Shown here: in pieces, positions 5,494-13,278 of the stretch
Numbering within the stretch: the first letter of the stretch is position 1
Layout of the letters: each line of letters opens with the position of its first letter
DNA from: Chloroflexota bacterium
Lineage (GTDB): Bacteria; Chloroflexota; Dehalococcoidia; SZUA-161
Direction: 5' to 3'
Length of the DNA: 13,316 nucleotides
Assembly (NCBI GenBank): GCA_016865955.1
Contig: VGNW01000041.1
Coordinates: 1-13,316, forward strand
The notes under the pieces: generated by a model
The model's database searches: none
The model's input: the letters and a program-made list of their open reading frames with translations, nothing else
Told to the model about the DNA's origin: nothing
Position numbers and translations under genes: made by a program

Positions 5494-7650
5494 ATGATGC
5501 AGGTGGCATATGCCATAGTCTGGTGGCTGGTTCTGGTAATCATCGGGCTGATAACCTTTCCTCTGGTCTCGCGGGTATGCCACAAGCTGCCCGATGAGGG
5601 CTATTCCATCTCGAAAATCATCGGGCTTCTGCTCATAACGTACTTCTGCTGGTTTCTCGGCAGCACGCATCTGATTAAATTCGGATACGTCAACATTTCC
5701 ATCTCGCTGTTATTGCTTATTGCACTCTCTTTATTCCTGGGTAGAAAGCAACTGAAAATAAAGAGTCTTCCCCTGAAAACGATGTTGATAAGTGAAGCGC
5801 TTTTCGCGGTCGCCTTTGCGCTGTTCCTGGTCTACCTGAGATACAAGCCGGATATTTTCTTCGCCTTTTCAGAGGACTTCATGAATTTCACCTTCCTCAA
5901 CTCGATTTTGCGCAGCGACTATTTTCCCCCGCTCGACCCCTGGCTTGCCGGACATAGTCTTCCCTATTACTACGGCGGACATCTTCTTGTAGCTATATTG
6001 ACCCTGGTATCGAAAGTGCCGCCCGCTATCTCCTACAATCTGGCTGTGGCTATGTTTTTCGGTCTTGTTGCCAGTGCTGCATACGGGATTTTGTACAACA
6101 TCACCGGGAAAAAACTTACCGGCTTTGTCGCAGTCGTCTTCATTTGCCTGGCGGGATTTAGTTCGGGTGTGTTCCAGCTTTCTGCATTTATCTTCAAACA
6201 TGATTTGCTGGGACACGATGTCCCGGGAGCTCAAAATTTCACGGACTGGCTGCTTAATTACGATGTGGGGGCGGGGGTTATCCCTGATACCGGCAACCTG
6301 TATCCTTATGCGTCCTTTTTGCAGGGGGACCTCCATGCTCATATGATGACTCTTCCCTTCCAGCTTATGTACGTTACGCTCTTGTTTGCTTCGTTCAAGG
6401 GAATGGAGCAAGGGAAAAAGCTCTCGAAATGCGATTTTTTGCTGAGCGTTTTCATCCTGGGCATCAGCCTCGGCTTCTTCTGGTTCATCAATACCTGGGA
6501 CTACCCGGTGTATCTGGCTCTCACTGTACTTGCCTTCGTACTGCTCAAGATTAATCTCGGTATAAAGGGTCTCGCTGGCATTGTAGTGCTGAGCCTTGCG
6601 CTATATGTGCCCCATTACATCAGCGGGATGAGTGGAGTTGAAGGACTCGGCATAGTGCATGTCAGGACTGAACTGGCTGACATCGTTGAGATGTTCGCCT
6701 TGTTCTTGTTCGTGTCGTTCTCGTTGTTTTATGTTTCGTTAAAGGGTAGATTGTTCAGAGGGGAGACGCTTATTCTGATGGCTGCTTCAGCCATTATTAT
6801 TGCTGCGGTCGCCTTTTTATTGGATTTTCAGCTCATTCTGTTGCTCGTTCCGATGCTTCTGGTGCCCCTGTATTGCATATACAAGGCACAGCTTAAGCAA
6901 GAGACAGAGTTCATGCTGCTGCTTTTATTCGTGGGGGCATTGCTCTTATTATTTTGTGAAATCTTTTACATAAACGATGCTATGCCTGTCGAGAGATTCA
7001 ATACAGTTATGAAGTTGCATCTGGTGGCATGGATACTACTGGGTATAGCAGCTGCGTACGGGGTTTTCCGTGTGTTTAACGCCTCCAAGGGGAAGCTGAA
7101 AGCCGTGTGGGTTGCCTTGCTGCTTATTCTTGTGATAGTTTGCCTGATTCAGCCGGCAGGGCAGACTATAGGCTGGGCGAGCGGCAAACGCACTTACTTC
7201 GGTCTCAATAGAGGGACACTGGATGGGACCGCCTATGTGAATACTTTAGCTCCGGGTGACTACGAGGCGATTAAGTGGCTGAATCAGAGCATAAAGGGGC
7301 AGCCTGTTATATTGGAGGCGCCCGGCTGGGCATATCAATTCACATCGCATATCTCAGCGATGACAGGCTTGCCTACTGTTATCGGCTGGCTGACTCACGA
7401 GGTAATGTGGCGCAACTCATGGGATGCGGTATCGGGAAGAGAATCTGGAGCAGATACGATTTATCAGACTACGGATAATGAGGAAGCACTGGCTCTACTG
7501 GGAAAGTACGGTGTCGAGTATATCTACATCGGATATGTAGAAAAGCAGAAGTACAAAGAAGAAGGCCTGAGAAAATTCGAGCTCTACCCTGAGAAATATG
7601 CGCTTGTCTATGAGAACCGGGGAGTTGCAATATATCAAGTCTTGCCGTAA
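5494..7650 (+). CDS. DUF2298 / Chlor_Arch_YYY integral membrane protein
   Basis: A 718-residue polytopic protein of the DUF2298 family (single-copy class of about 700-900 residues). Recognised motifs in family order: EDFMNFTFLNSILRS (127-141) with FPPLDPWLAG (144-153), the naming motif YYYGGH (158-163), GDLHAHMMTLPF (278-289), NTWDYP (333-338), RFNTVMKLH (501-509), and a soluble C-terminal part from about 575 (YEAIKWLN, ILEAPGWAYQFTSHISAMTG, HEVMWR). I count about 14-16 membrane segments. The biochemical role is not established. The Asp/His-rich outer loops and the company of GT-C enzymes suggest a lipid-linked sugar transferase or a glycan-handling protein. The start at 5494 has GGAGG upstream; a second ATG follows at 5497. 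It is 77 bases before the PMT-fusion gene, in the same orientation. Confidence 0.92.
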   Translation: MMQVAYAIVWWLVLVIIGLITFPLVSRVCHKLPDEGYSISKIIGLLLITYFCWFLGSTHLIKFGYVNISISLLLLIALSLFLGRKQLKIKSLPLKTMLISEALFAVAFALFLVYLRYKPDIFFAFSEDFMNFTFLNSILRSDYFPPLDPWLAGHSLPYYYGGHLLVAILTLVSKVPPAISYNLAVAMFFGLVASAAYGILYNITGKKLTGFVAVVFICLAGFSSGVFQLSAFIFKHDLLGHDVPGAQNFTDWLLNYDVGAGVIPDTGNLYPYASFLQGDLHAHMMTLPFQLMYVTLLFASFKGMEQGKKLSKCDFLLSVFILGISLGFFWFINTWDYPVYLALTVLAFVLLKINLGIKGLAGIVVLSLALYVPHYISGMSGVEGLGIVHVRTELADIVEMFALFLFVSFSLFYVSLKGRLFRGETLILMAASAIIIAAVAFLLDFQLILLLVPMLLVPLYCIYKAQLKQETEFMLLLLFVGALLLLFCEIFYINDAMPVERFNTVMKLHLVAWILLGIAAAYGVFRVFNASKGKLKAVWVALLLILVIVCLIQPAGQTIGWASGKRTYFGLNRGTLDGTAYVNTLAPGDYEAIKWLNQSIKGQPVILEAPGWAYQFTSHISAMTGLPTVIGWLTHEVMWRNSWDAVSGRESGADTIYQTTDNEEALALLGKYGVEYIYIGYVEKQKYKEEGLRKFELYPEKYALVYENRGVAIYQVLP

Positions 7651-7727
7651 ATATATTGCTTTACCTCCCTTATTTGTGAGAGAATTGGGGCAATGCGATG
7701 CCATGCAGCATGTGAGAAAGAATTAGA

Positions 7728-10700
7728 ATGCGGAAAAACCTCTCGGAAATAAAGGACTTTTTGCTGTCCGACCGCCGCGGACAGGCTTTTCTGATTATCC
7801 TCACCCTTGCGGTATCCCTGCTTATCAGATTGCTCCTGTTTCGCTATAACGGCTATTTTATAGATGAAAATTCCTTCAAAGCCTGGTATAACACCGCTGC
7901 CGAGAAAGGTCTGTACGGCTTCTACGATTCCACCTGGTCGGATTATCCTCCGTTCAACATATACATTTTCTGGCTGTTCGGTAAGATTTCACATGCCATA
8001 GGGCCGGGCAGCCTGGACTTTATGATTAAGCTGCCTCAGAACCTGTTCGACCTCGCCACAGCCTACCTTATCTTCCGCTTCCTGCGTCCCAGGTACTCAT
8101 TTATCTTCTCACTGGGCGCCATGCTCGTCTATGCTCTTAATCCGGCAGTCATTTTCGACCTTGCAGTTTGGGGTCAGTTCGATTCAATCTACACCTTCTT
8201 CCTCGTCGCCTCTCTTTATGCGCTTCTGCGCTCGAGATACGAGCTTTCCGGAGGTCTGTTCAGCGTCGCCATTCTCACCAAGCCTCAAAGCGTTGTCCTT
8301 CTGCCGGTATTAGCCTATGTCATGCTGAGAAACGGCGGCTGGAAGCGTGCCATAACCAGCGGCATAGTCTTTTTTGTAGTGCTTTTCGTGCTTATCATAC
8401 CGTTCCACTGGGACAACCCCATAAAGTTTCTGGTGGACCGTTACTCAGGCTACAATGTCTATCCCTATAACAGCATCAACGCGTACAACATCTGGGCGCT
8501 GCTGGGATTCTGGAAGTCGGACATCGTGCCTCACCTGGGACTGACCTATCAGCAGTGGGGCATTTTGGCTTTCGTACTCTTCACGATTTTCGTTATGTGG
8601 CAGCTTCATCGCAAGCCAGGCGGGAGAGCCCCTGTTTACGCTGTTTTCCTGCTGATGTTCGGCTTCTTCATGCTGATGACGCGAATGCACGAACGCTATC
8701 TATTCCCTGTGTTCGCCCTGCTCGCCATGTACTTCTCGCCGCGCATAGCGCCCTGGCTCTACGCTGCACTCATCGGGACGTTCTTCGCTAATCTTGCCTA
8801 TGTGCTATCGGTGCTCAACGCCAGCCAGTTCATCCCTGACGGTCACTGGTCTATCTATGTCCTGTCTCCCCTCAATATCCTGCTGTTTGCTTACGCAATA
8901 TGGAGTTTCGTAAGGACGCAGGGCCAGCCGGAGACGGAAAAAGCAGAGGAAGCGCCCCATAAAATTCCTCCGCCTCCGGAAAAACCGGAGGTAATAGAAG
9001 AAAAGCTGCCTCCTGTTGTTGCTGCGGTGAGCACTCCGCGCAGCCATGCTCTGATTCTCACAGTGCTCGTGCTCACCTTCTTCGGGGTGTCGGTGTGGAA
9101 CCTGGGCGACATGCGTGCCCCCGGCTCTGACTGGACTCCGCAGACAGACCCCGATGAAGTCTATCTCGATTTAGGCAGCACGACCCGCGTGGACAGGGTA
9201 TTTTTGCTCGTCCAGAATGCAGACCGGCTTGACGTAGACCTGTACTGGGGCTATCCCGGCAACTGGACGTATCAGAGCAACATGACCAAATCGGGTGTCT
9301 GGCGCGAGTGGGGCGACATGTATCTGGGTCGGGATACCAGATATGTCCGCCTGCTATTTAAAGGGCTGTCGGGGCGCATCGGCGAGGTAGCCCTGTACAA
9401 TGGAGGGCAGAGGCTGAATATAAGCTCGGTAGTAGGGCAGCATGGTGGTGCCGGCTACAATGCCCTGATTGACGAGCAGACATTGTTCACCCATCCCGCA
9501 AGCAATAAGTCGCGCACTATTCTTGATGAGATTTACTTTGTCCGTGCGGCGGAGGAGATACTCGACCATCAGGAGCAATCTGAGCTGACCCATCCTCCCA
9601 TGAGCAAGCTCATCATTGCCGCCAGCATAGGCGCTCTGGGGCACAACCCCTTCGGCTGGCGCTTTGCCGATCTCATTTTCGCCACCGCCGGGATACTGCT
9701 CGTCTATCTGTTCGCCAAGCGCATGTTCAAGTCCTCCCGAGCCGGACTCATTGCCGCTTTCCTGCTCGCCTTCGAGTTCATGCACTTCGTCCAGGGTCGT
9801 TACAGTTCAGGAGAGAGCTTCATCCTGTTCTTTGTCATCGCCATGTTCTACTGCTTCTACCGCTACTATGAAAACCCCGACCGGGAGGGGAAATGGCTCT
9901 TCCTCAGCCTGGTGTTTTTCGGATTCGGGTTCGCCACCAAATGGGTGGTCATGTGGGGCTTTGTGGGACTGGTGTTCCTCCTGTTCCTGCTGAAGCTGCG
10001 CAAACCGACAATAAGCATGAATGAGGTGCTCTGGTTCATCGGCGGGGGTATAGCTGCCATCGCAATTTACATGCTTTCCTGGATTCCTTATTTCCTGGTG
10101 GGACACGGTCTGGGCGATTGGTGGCATCATCAAATCTTCATGTTCAACTTCCACGCCGGACTGACTGCGACTCACCCCTCCACCTCGGATTGGTGGAGTT
10201 GGCCCTGGATGTTGCGACCGTTCTACTACTACTATGGCAAACTGGACGGCAGCGAAGGCATCCTCTCCTCGTTCGGCAACCCTGCACTCTGGTGGGCCAG
10301 CGTGCCGCTGATAGTTTTAACAGCCTGGCTGATGCTGCGCAAATTCCTGCCGCCGCTATACCGCAAATTGGCGCAACGTTTTTCCAAATCGAAGGCGGAT
10401 TCCAACCAGCAGGATGATGGTGAAGGATTGCTGGCTAGGATCGACATGACGGCAGCGTTCATCGTGATCCCCTTCCTCACGCAGTGGCTGTGCTTCATTT
10501 TCATCGGCCGTGTGCTCTTCATCTATCACTTCTTTCCTAACGTGCTGTTCACCATCCTTGCCGCTGTACTCTGGGCGGAATGGCTGTGGAAGAAGTACTC
10601 CTGGGGCAAATGGTTTGTCGCGGCTTATATCGTCATCAACGTTGCCTGTTTTGCCATCTTCTTCCCGGTGATATCGGGCTACCCCATGTCATCGCATTAC

Positions 10701-10739
10701 TGGGATATATTCCGGTGGATGCGGGACTGGGTGACATAG
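7728..10739 (+). CDS. Fusion glycosyltransferase: Gpi18-like mannosyltransferase half + discoidin-like domain + GT39 protein O-mannosyltransferase half
   Basis: 1003 residues holding two GT-C modules. The N-half (about 20-395) has first-loop acids IDEN (45-48) and SDYPPFN (71-77), and MHERYLFP (320-327), typical of Gpi18-related mannosyltransferases. A Pro/Glu-rich linker (400-432) follows. TM1 of the second half is at about 439-458. A beta-rich, roughly 110-residue domain (about 470-580: VYLDLGS, WREWGDMYLG, YVRLLF, IGEVALYNG) resembles an F5/8-type C (discoidin) carbohydrate-binding fold. Then come the PMT motifs: DE (600-601), THPPMSKLI (621-629), GWRFADLI (643-650), HPSTSDWWSWPWMLRP (816-831) and GRVLFIYHFFP (927-937). 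The PMT half should transfer mannose from polyprenyl-phosphate-mannose to Ser/Thr of exported proteins. The ribosome site before ATG 7728 is weak (GAGAAAG), which fits translation within an operon. Confidence 0.9.
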   Translation: MRKNLSEIKDFLLSDRRGQAFLIILTLAVSLLIRLLLFRYNGYFIDENSFKAWYNTAAEKGLYGFYDSTWSDYPPFNIYIFWLFGKISHAIGPGSLDFMIKLPQNLFDLATAYLIFRFLRPRYSFIFSLGAMLVYALNPAVIFDLAVWGQFDSIYTFFLVASLYALLRSRYELSGGLFSVAILTKPQSVVLLPVLAYVMLRNGGWKRAITSGIVFFVVLFVLIIPFHWDNPIKFLVDRYSGYNVYPYNSINAYNIWALLGFWKSDIVPHLGLTYQQWGILAFVLFTIFVMWQLHRKPGGRAPVYAVFLLMFGFFMLMTRMHERYLFPVFALLAMYFSPRIAPWLYAALIGTFFANLAYVLSVLNASQFIPDGHWSIYVLSPLNILLFAYAIWSFVRTQGQPETEKAEEAPHKIPPPPEKPEVIEEKLPPVVAAVSTPRSHALILTVLVLTFFGVSVWNLGDMRAPGSDWTPQTDPDEVYLDLGSTTRVDRVFLLVQNADRLDVDLYWGYPGNWTYQSNMTKSGVWREWGDMYLGRDTRYVRLLFKGLSGRIGEVALYNGGQRLNISSVVGQHGGAGYNALIDEQTLFTHPASNKSRTILDEIYFVRAAEEILDHQEQSELTHPPMSKLIIAASIGALGHNPFGWRFADLIFATAGILLVYLFAKRMFKSSRAGLIAAFLLAFEFMHFVQGRYSSGESFILFFVIAMFYCFYRYYENPDREGKWLFLSLVFFGFGFATKWVVMWGFVGLVFLLFLLKLRKPTISMNEVLWFIGGGIAAIAIYMLSWIPYFLVGHGLGDWWHHQIFMFNFHAGLTATHPSTSDWWSWPWMLRPFYYYYGKLDGSEGILSSFGNPALWWASVPLIVLTAWLMLRKFLPPLYRKLAQRFSKSKADSNQQDDGEGLLARIDMTAAFIVIPFLTQWLCFIFIGRVLFIYHFFPNVLFTILAAVLWAEWLWKKYSWGKWFVAAYIVINVACFAIFFPVISGYPMSSHYWDIFRWMRDWVT

Positions 10740-10804
10740 GTAAGATGCAAGATTTGGCAACAGTCGCTAGATGTATATAGTGAGGATTAAGCCACAAATA
10801 GTAG

Positions 10805-11071
10805 CTATTTTCTCTTGTAAACTTCTTTGCGGTGGCCTACGAAGTGGATGGTGAGCAGATGCTCTTTTGGCTTAGCTTCGTAGATTACTCTGTAGCTGCC
10901 CACCCTAAGCTTGAACAGCCCTCTTAATTCTGCGGTGAGTGGTTCTGGAGTCACGGTATCGAAATTTTCGGAAAACCACTTCAACTTTCTAAAAATGCGT
11001 TGTGCCATTGCTTTGTCGAGGTGGCGCAAATCATCAATTGATTCGGGTTTGAACTCAACCCTGTACGACAT
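10805..11071 (-). CDS. RelE/ParE superfamily toxin
   Basis: 88 residues, normal for the family. RelE-type toxins cleave mRNA in the ribosomal A site; ParE-type toxins attack gyrase. Which applies here is not certain. The family pattern is clear: VEFKPESIDDLRHLDK at the start, ELRGLFKLRVGSYRVIYE (48-65) with the beta-sheet Arg/Lys cluster, and the GHRKEVYKR end (79-87), typical of RelE-like RNases. The ATG at 11071 follows directly on the antitoxin TAG, so translation is coupled. The gene lies convergent to the PMT-fusion gene with 65 bases between stops. Confidence 0.9.
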   Translation of the reverse strand: MSYRVEFKPESIDDLRHLDKAMAQRIFRKLKWFSENFDTVTPEPLTAELRGLFKLRVGSYRVIYEAKPKEHLLTIHFVGHRKEVYKRK

Positions 11072-11278
11072 CTACCAGTCCAGCCCCAAATCTTTAGCTA
11101 CTTTCTCTACGGGTATGGCTTGAGCTGTTGCCGACAGAGAATTTTTTAGTCTAACCTTGAGTTTTTCCTTGAGTTCTAAGCCTTGGTCTGGGTCACCCAG
11201 CATCTCCTCCAGCTTCTCCTCAACCGCCTCGTGAATTAAGGCTTTGAACTCTTCAATGCCAAGGTCTTTGACTTTCAT
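11072..11278 (-). CDS. Antitoxin partner of the RelE/ParE toxin
   Basis: A 68-residue acidic, helical protein. The N-terminus (MKVKDLGIEEFKALIHEAVEEKLEEML) is heptad-like and probably forms the dimerisation or DNA-binding part; GDPDQGLELKEKLKVRL follows, and VEKVAKDLGLDW forms the end that would wrap the toxin. It would neutralise the toxin and, with it, repress the operon. I chose ATG at 11278 because AGGAGG lies 5 bases upstream; an in-frame start at 11305 lacks a ribosome site. Its order (antitoxin first) and junction (TAG then ATG, no gap) are typical of type II modules. I know this kind of small protein from toxin pairs in Chloroflexota and cyanobacteria, but cannot assign it firmly to RelB or another named family. 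Confidence 0.8.
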   Translation of the reverse strand: MKVKDLGIEEFKALIHEAVEEKLEEMLGDPDQGLELKEKLKVRLKNSLSATAQAIPVEKVAKDLGLDW

Positions 11279-11316
11279 ATCGTCCTCCTGCTCAACTCTT
11301 TGCACCTGTCAAAAAG

Positions 11317-11325
11317 ATTATATCA
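11317..11325 (-). promoter_or_regulatory. Extended -10 promoter of the toxin-antitoxin operon
   Basis: On the minus strand TGATATAAT is a perfect extended -10 (TGN plus TATAAT). There is no recognisable -35 at the normal distance. Transcription would start near 11310, about 32 bases before the antitoxin ATG. A TTGACA at 11312-11307 overlaps the start point, so it is not a -35 for this promoter. Confidence 0.6.
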
Positions 11326-11342
11326 CAATGTCCTCTAGCTTA

Positions 11343-11371
11343 TTGCTTGTTTAGAGATAGCGGGATAGAAT
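11343..11371 (+). promoter_or_regulatory. Candidate promoter of degV
   Basis: TTGCTT (11343-11348), a 17-base spacer and TAGAAT (11366-11371, five of six) precede degV. Transcription would start near 11378, leaving a 28-base leader. The -35 is weak. Confidence 0.45.
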
Positions 11372-11405
11372 AGAGTAACAAAGAACACAACTATTTTGGG
11401 TAATT

Positions 11406-12248
11406 ATGCCCGTAAAGATTATTACCGATAGTACTTCCGACCTGAACCCCCATATTGCCGGCCCTCTGGGGATAACGGTGGTGCCGTTGTATATTCACTT
11501 CGGCACGGAATCCTATCTGGACGGCGTTGACCTGACGACCGAGGAATTCTACCGCAAGCTTGCCTCGAGTAAAATCCTGCCCACTACCGCGGTTCCCAGC
11601 CCTGCCACATTCGCCCAGGTTTACGACAAGGTAGCCCGCGAGACCGATGAGATCGTAGTCATCTCACTGGCGAGCAAGCTATCTTCTTGCCATGAAATGG
11701 AATTGCAGGCAATCGGGATGATGAAAAAGAAATGCCGCATCGAGCTTATCGATTCCAAGGCAGGGTGCATGGCGCTGGGCTTGATTGCCATCGCTGCAGC
11801 CAAAGCGGCTAATGCCGGAGCCAAAATCGAGGAAGTGCTGGATATAACGCGGCGCAATATCCCGCGCTCTAAGATATATTTTGCTTTCGATACGCTGGAA
11901 TACCTCAAGCGGGGCGGGCGCGTCAATGCAGCGCAGGCTTTTCTGGGGTCGGTGCTGAATGTGAACCCTATAATGACCCTGGAAGAAGGCGAAGGTAAGC
12001 CTGTGGGCAGGCCGAGGTCCCGCACCAAAGCTATAGAATTCCTGTATAAGTTTGCTGCGAGCTTTGCCAAAATCGAAGAGTTGGCTATCGAGGATGCCGC
12101 CACCCCTGATGAAGCGGATACGCTGGCGGAACGCATCAACCCCATATTCCCCAAGAAGCGCATCTACAGGACAAAGGTCAGCCCCGTGGTGGGCACTCAC
12201 GTCGGCCCGCACGTGCTGGCTGTATCGGTGTTAGGGGATAAGGATTAG
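11406..12248 (+). CDS. DegV family fatty-acid-binding protein
   Basis: 280 residues, normal length. DegV (FakB-like) proteins bind a fatty acid and, with a FakA kinase, present it for phosphorylation so that exogenous or recycled fatty acids enter phospholipids; a partner kinase is not in this window. The family signatures are complete: KIITDSTSDLNP (4-15), PTTAVPSP (59-66), ISLASKLSS (86-94), DSKAGCMALG (116-125), FDTLEYLKRGGRVN (161-174) and the lipid head-group region VGTHVGPHVLAVSVLG (262-277). It is cytoplasmic, with no signal peptide. The start is ATG at 11406; the ribosome site is poor (TGGG, 5 bases upstream). It stands alone between the divergent toxin pair and the convergent isomerase, so no operon partner suggests a specific lipid. 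Confidence 0.95.
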   Translation: MPVKIITDSTSDLNPHIAGPLGITVVPLYIHFGTESYLDGVDLTTEEFYRKLASSKILPTTAVPSPATFAQVYDKVARETDEIVVISLASKLSSCHEMELQAIGMMKKKCRIELIDSKAGCMALGLIAIAAAKAANAGAKIEEVLDITRRNIPRSKIYFAFDTLEYLKRGGRVNAAQAFLGSVLNVNPIMTLEEGEGKPVGRPRSRTKAIEFLYKFAASFAKIEELAIEDAATPDEADTLAERINPIFPKKRIYRTKVSPVVGTHVGPHVLAVSVLGDKD

Positions 12249-12257
12249 CACAAAATA

Positions 12258-12285
12258 GTAGGGGCACGGCATGCCGTGCCCCTAC
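12258..12285. repeat. 28-bp perfect palindrome between convergent genes
   Basis: GTAGGGGCACGGCA is followed without a gap by its exact reverse complement. It sits between the stops of degV (12248) and the isomerase gene (12292). As RNA it would form a very stable G/C-rich hairpin. On the minus strand it is followed by TATTTTG, a short U run, so it could terminate the isomerase transcript; on the plus strand there is no U tract, so for degV it would more probably stabilise the 3' end. Its form also fits a dispersed REP-like palindrome. Confidence 0.8.
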
Positions 12286-12291
12286 CTACTC

Positions 12292-13158
12292 TTATCGAAA
12301 AAAACCTTTTCCCTTGAGAAACGCCTTACTCTCGATTAGAGCCTTCTTGGAGTTCACTTCGAGGACGATTCTGCCGTCGAAGCCTATCTCCTCCAGCTTG
12401 CGAAGGACGGCTGTGCAGTCCACCTCGCCTGTTCCTAACGCATAGTGGGCGTAGGAATCGCTGGCAACGCCGTCGGTCAGGTGGACTTCCCTGATTTTCC
12501 TGCCGAACCTTGTTATGAAGTCCAGCGGGTTCACACCGCTGACGAAGGCATGAACGGTGTCCAGCGTTATTCCGATTCCCTTGCGTGCAAACGGCTCGAA
12601 TTCCTCCGCTTTGCGGAACAACGCTTCGCTCCGGTGCAGGTTCTCTATGGAGAGCTGCAAGTGTTTCTTCTTGCAATAGGCTGCTATCTCGAAAACGCTG
12701 CGCTCTGCTACTTGCCTGGTCTGCTTCTCCAGCAGCGCATACCTGTCGGGGGTTGCTCCGAAGCAGCCGGGATGCATCACCAGTTCTTGTATCCCCAGCT
12801 TATCGCAGAGGTCGATATGCCTCTTCGTCTCCGCAATTGCCTCGCGTCTCATAGCGGGATGAAGGGCGGCGATGTTGACCTCGCCCAGCGGCAGATGGCA
12901 GCTTACCTCGCGGAAGGGGCGGATTATATTCCTCAACTCGCCTGTTAACGGAAGCAGCAACTCAGCGCTGATAATGGAGAAACCGAACTCTATTTCTATA
13001 GAGTCGAAGCCATTCTTCAAAACGAACCTGGCGAAATCGTCCAGCAGGCTTAAGTAGCCTTTGAGTAACTGTTCCTTCGCTAGGTTGTTAGTTCCCCGTG
13101 CCAGCTTCTTGATTTGCCCGACGCACAGGCTTGTGGAGACCCCGAATCGATGGTTCAT
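12292..13158 (-). CDS. Sugar phosphate isomerase/epimerase (xylose-isomerase-like TIM barrel)
   Basis: A 288-residue protein of the AP-endonuclease-2 / xylose-isomerase-like superfamily, normal length. These are (beta/alpha)8 barrels with a divalent metal, acting as sugar or sugar-acid epimerases/isomerases, dehydratases or nuclease IV. Candidate metal or active-site residues lie at strand ends as expected: His88 (CHLP), His129 (MHPG), Glu172 (SIENLH), Asp200 and His203 (TLDTVH), His226 (EVHLTD), Glu267 (VLEVNS). The separated-helix layout and lack of nuclease IV's full His set favour a sugar enzyme; the substrate cannot be told. The ATG at 13158 has no ribosome site, and an extended -10 only 11 bases upstream suggests a nearly leaderless mRNA. 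The neighbours give no pathway context. Confidence 0.9.
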   Translation of the reverse strand: MNHRFGVSTSLCVGQIKKLARGTNNLAKEQLLKGYLSLLDDFARFVLKNGFDSIEIEFGFSIISAELLLPLTGELRNIIRPFREVSCHLPLGEVNIAALHPAMRREAIAETKRHIDLCDKLGIQELVMHPGCFGATPDRYALLEKQTRQVAERSVFEIAAYCKKKHLQLSIENLHRSEALFRKAEEFEPFARKGIGITLDTVHAFVSGVNPLDFITRFGRKIREVHLTDGVASDSYAHYALGTGEVDCTAVLRKLEEIGFDGRIVLEVNSKKALIESKAFLKGKGFFR

Positions 13159-13168
13159 GTCGGGCTAG

Positions 13169-13177
13169 ATTATACCA
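13169..13177 (-). promoter_or_regulatory. Extended -10 promoter of the isomerase gene
   Basis: On the minus strand TGGTATAAT (13177-13169) is a perfect extended -10. The -10 ends 11 bases before the ATG at 13158, so the transcript would start only about 0-4 bases before the start codon. No good -35 is visible. Confidence 0.6.
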
Positions 13178-13214
13178 TCTATGAAATGATTGCGATAAGC
13201 CGGACGTGAACCGT

Positions 13215-13277
13215 ATTGCGTCAAAATAAAGTGTTACCGAAGTATATATCATTGCGTCATAATTCCTGTTACCGAAG
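13215..13277. repeat. Two direct repeats of a 27-28-bp unit
   Basis: Copy 1 is 13215-13242 and copy 2 is 13251-13277. Each begins with ATTGCGTCA, continues with an A/T-rich part (AAT shared) and ends with TGTTACCGAAG. The two ends are identical between copies; the middle differs by substitutions and one base of length. The period is 35-36 bases, with 8 bases between copies. They may be binding sites for a regulator of a divergent gene pair, or subterminal repeats of an insertion sequence that continues past the window. Confidence 0.75.
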
Positions 13278-13278
13278 A

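Noticed and set aside
7693..7713. CATGC-A-GCATG palindrome before the PMT-fusion gene as a regulatory site
   Set aside because: The arms are only five bases and no promoter boxes accompany it.
10796..10816. Hairpin AAATAG-TAG-CTATTT followed by TCTCTT as a terminator between the PMT-fusion and toxin genes
   Set aside because: The stem is six pairs, almost all A/T, and overlaps the toxin stop codon; it is too weak to call.
11307..11312. TTGACA on the minus strand as -35 of the toxin-antitoxin promoter
   Set aside because: It lies downstream of the TATAAT and has no -10 at the right distance before the antitoxin ribosome site.
13215..13277. CRISPR array suggested by repeats with a 35-36-bp period
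   Set aside because: There are only two copies, the middle of the unit differs, and the 'spacer' is 8 bases. No cas gene is in the window.
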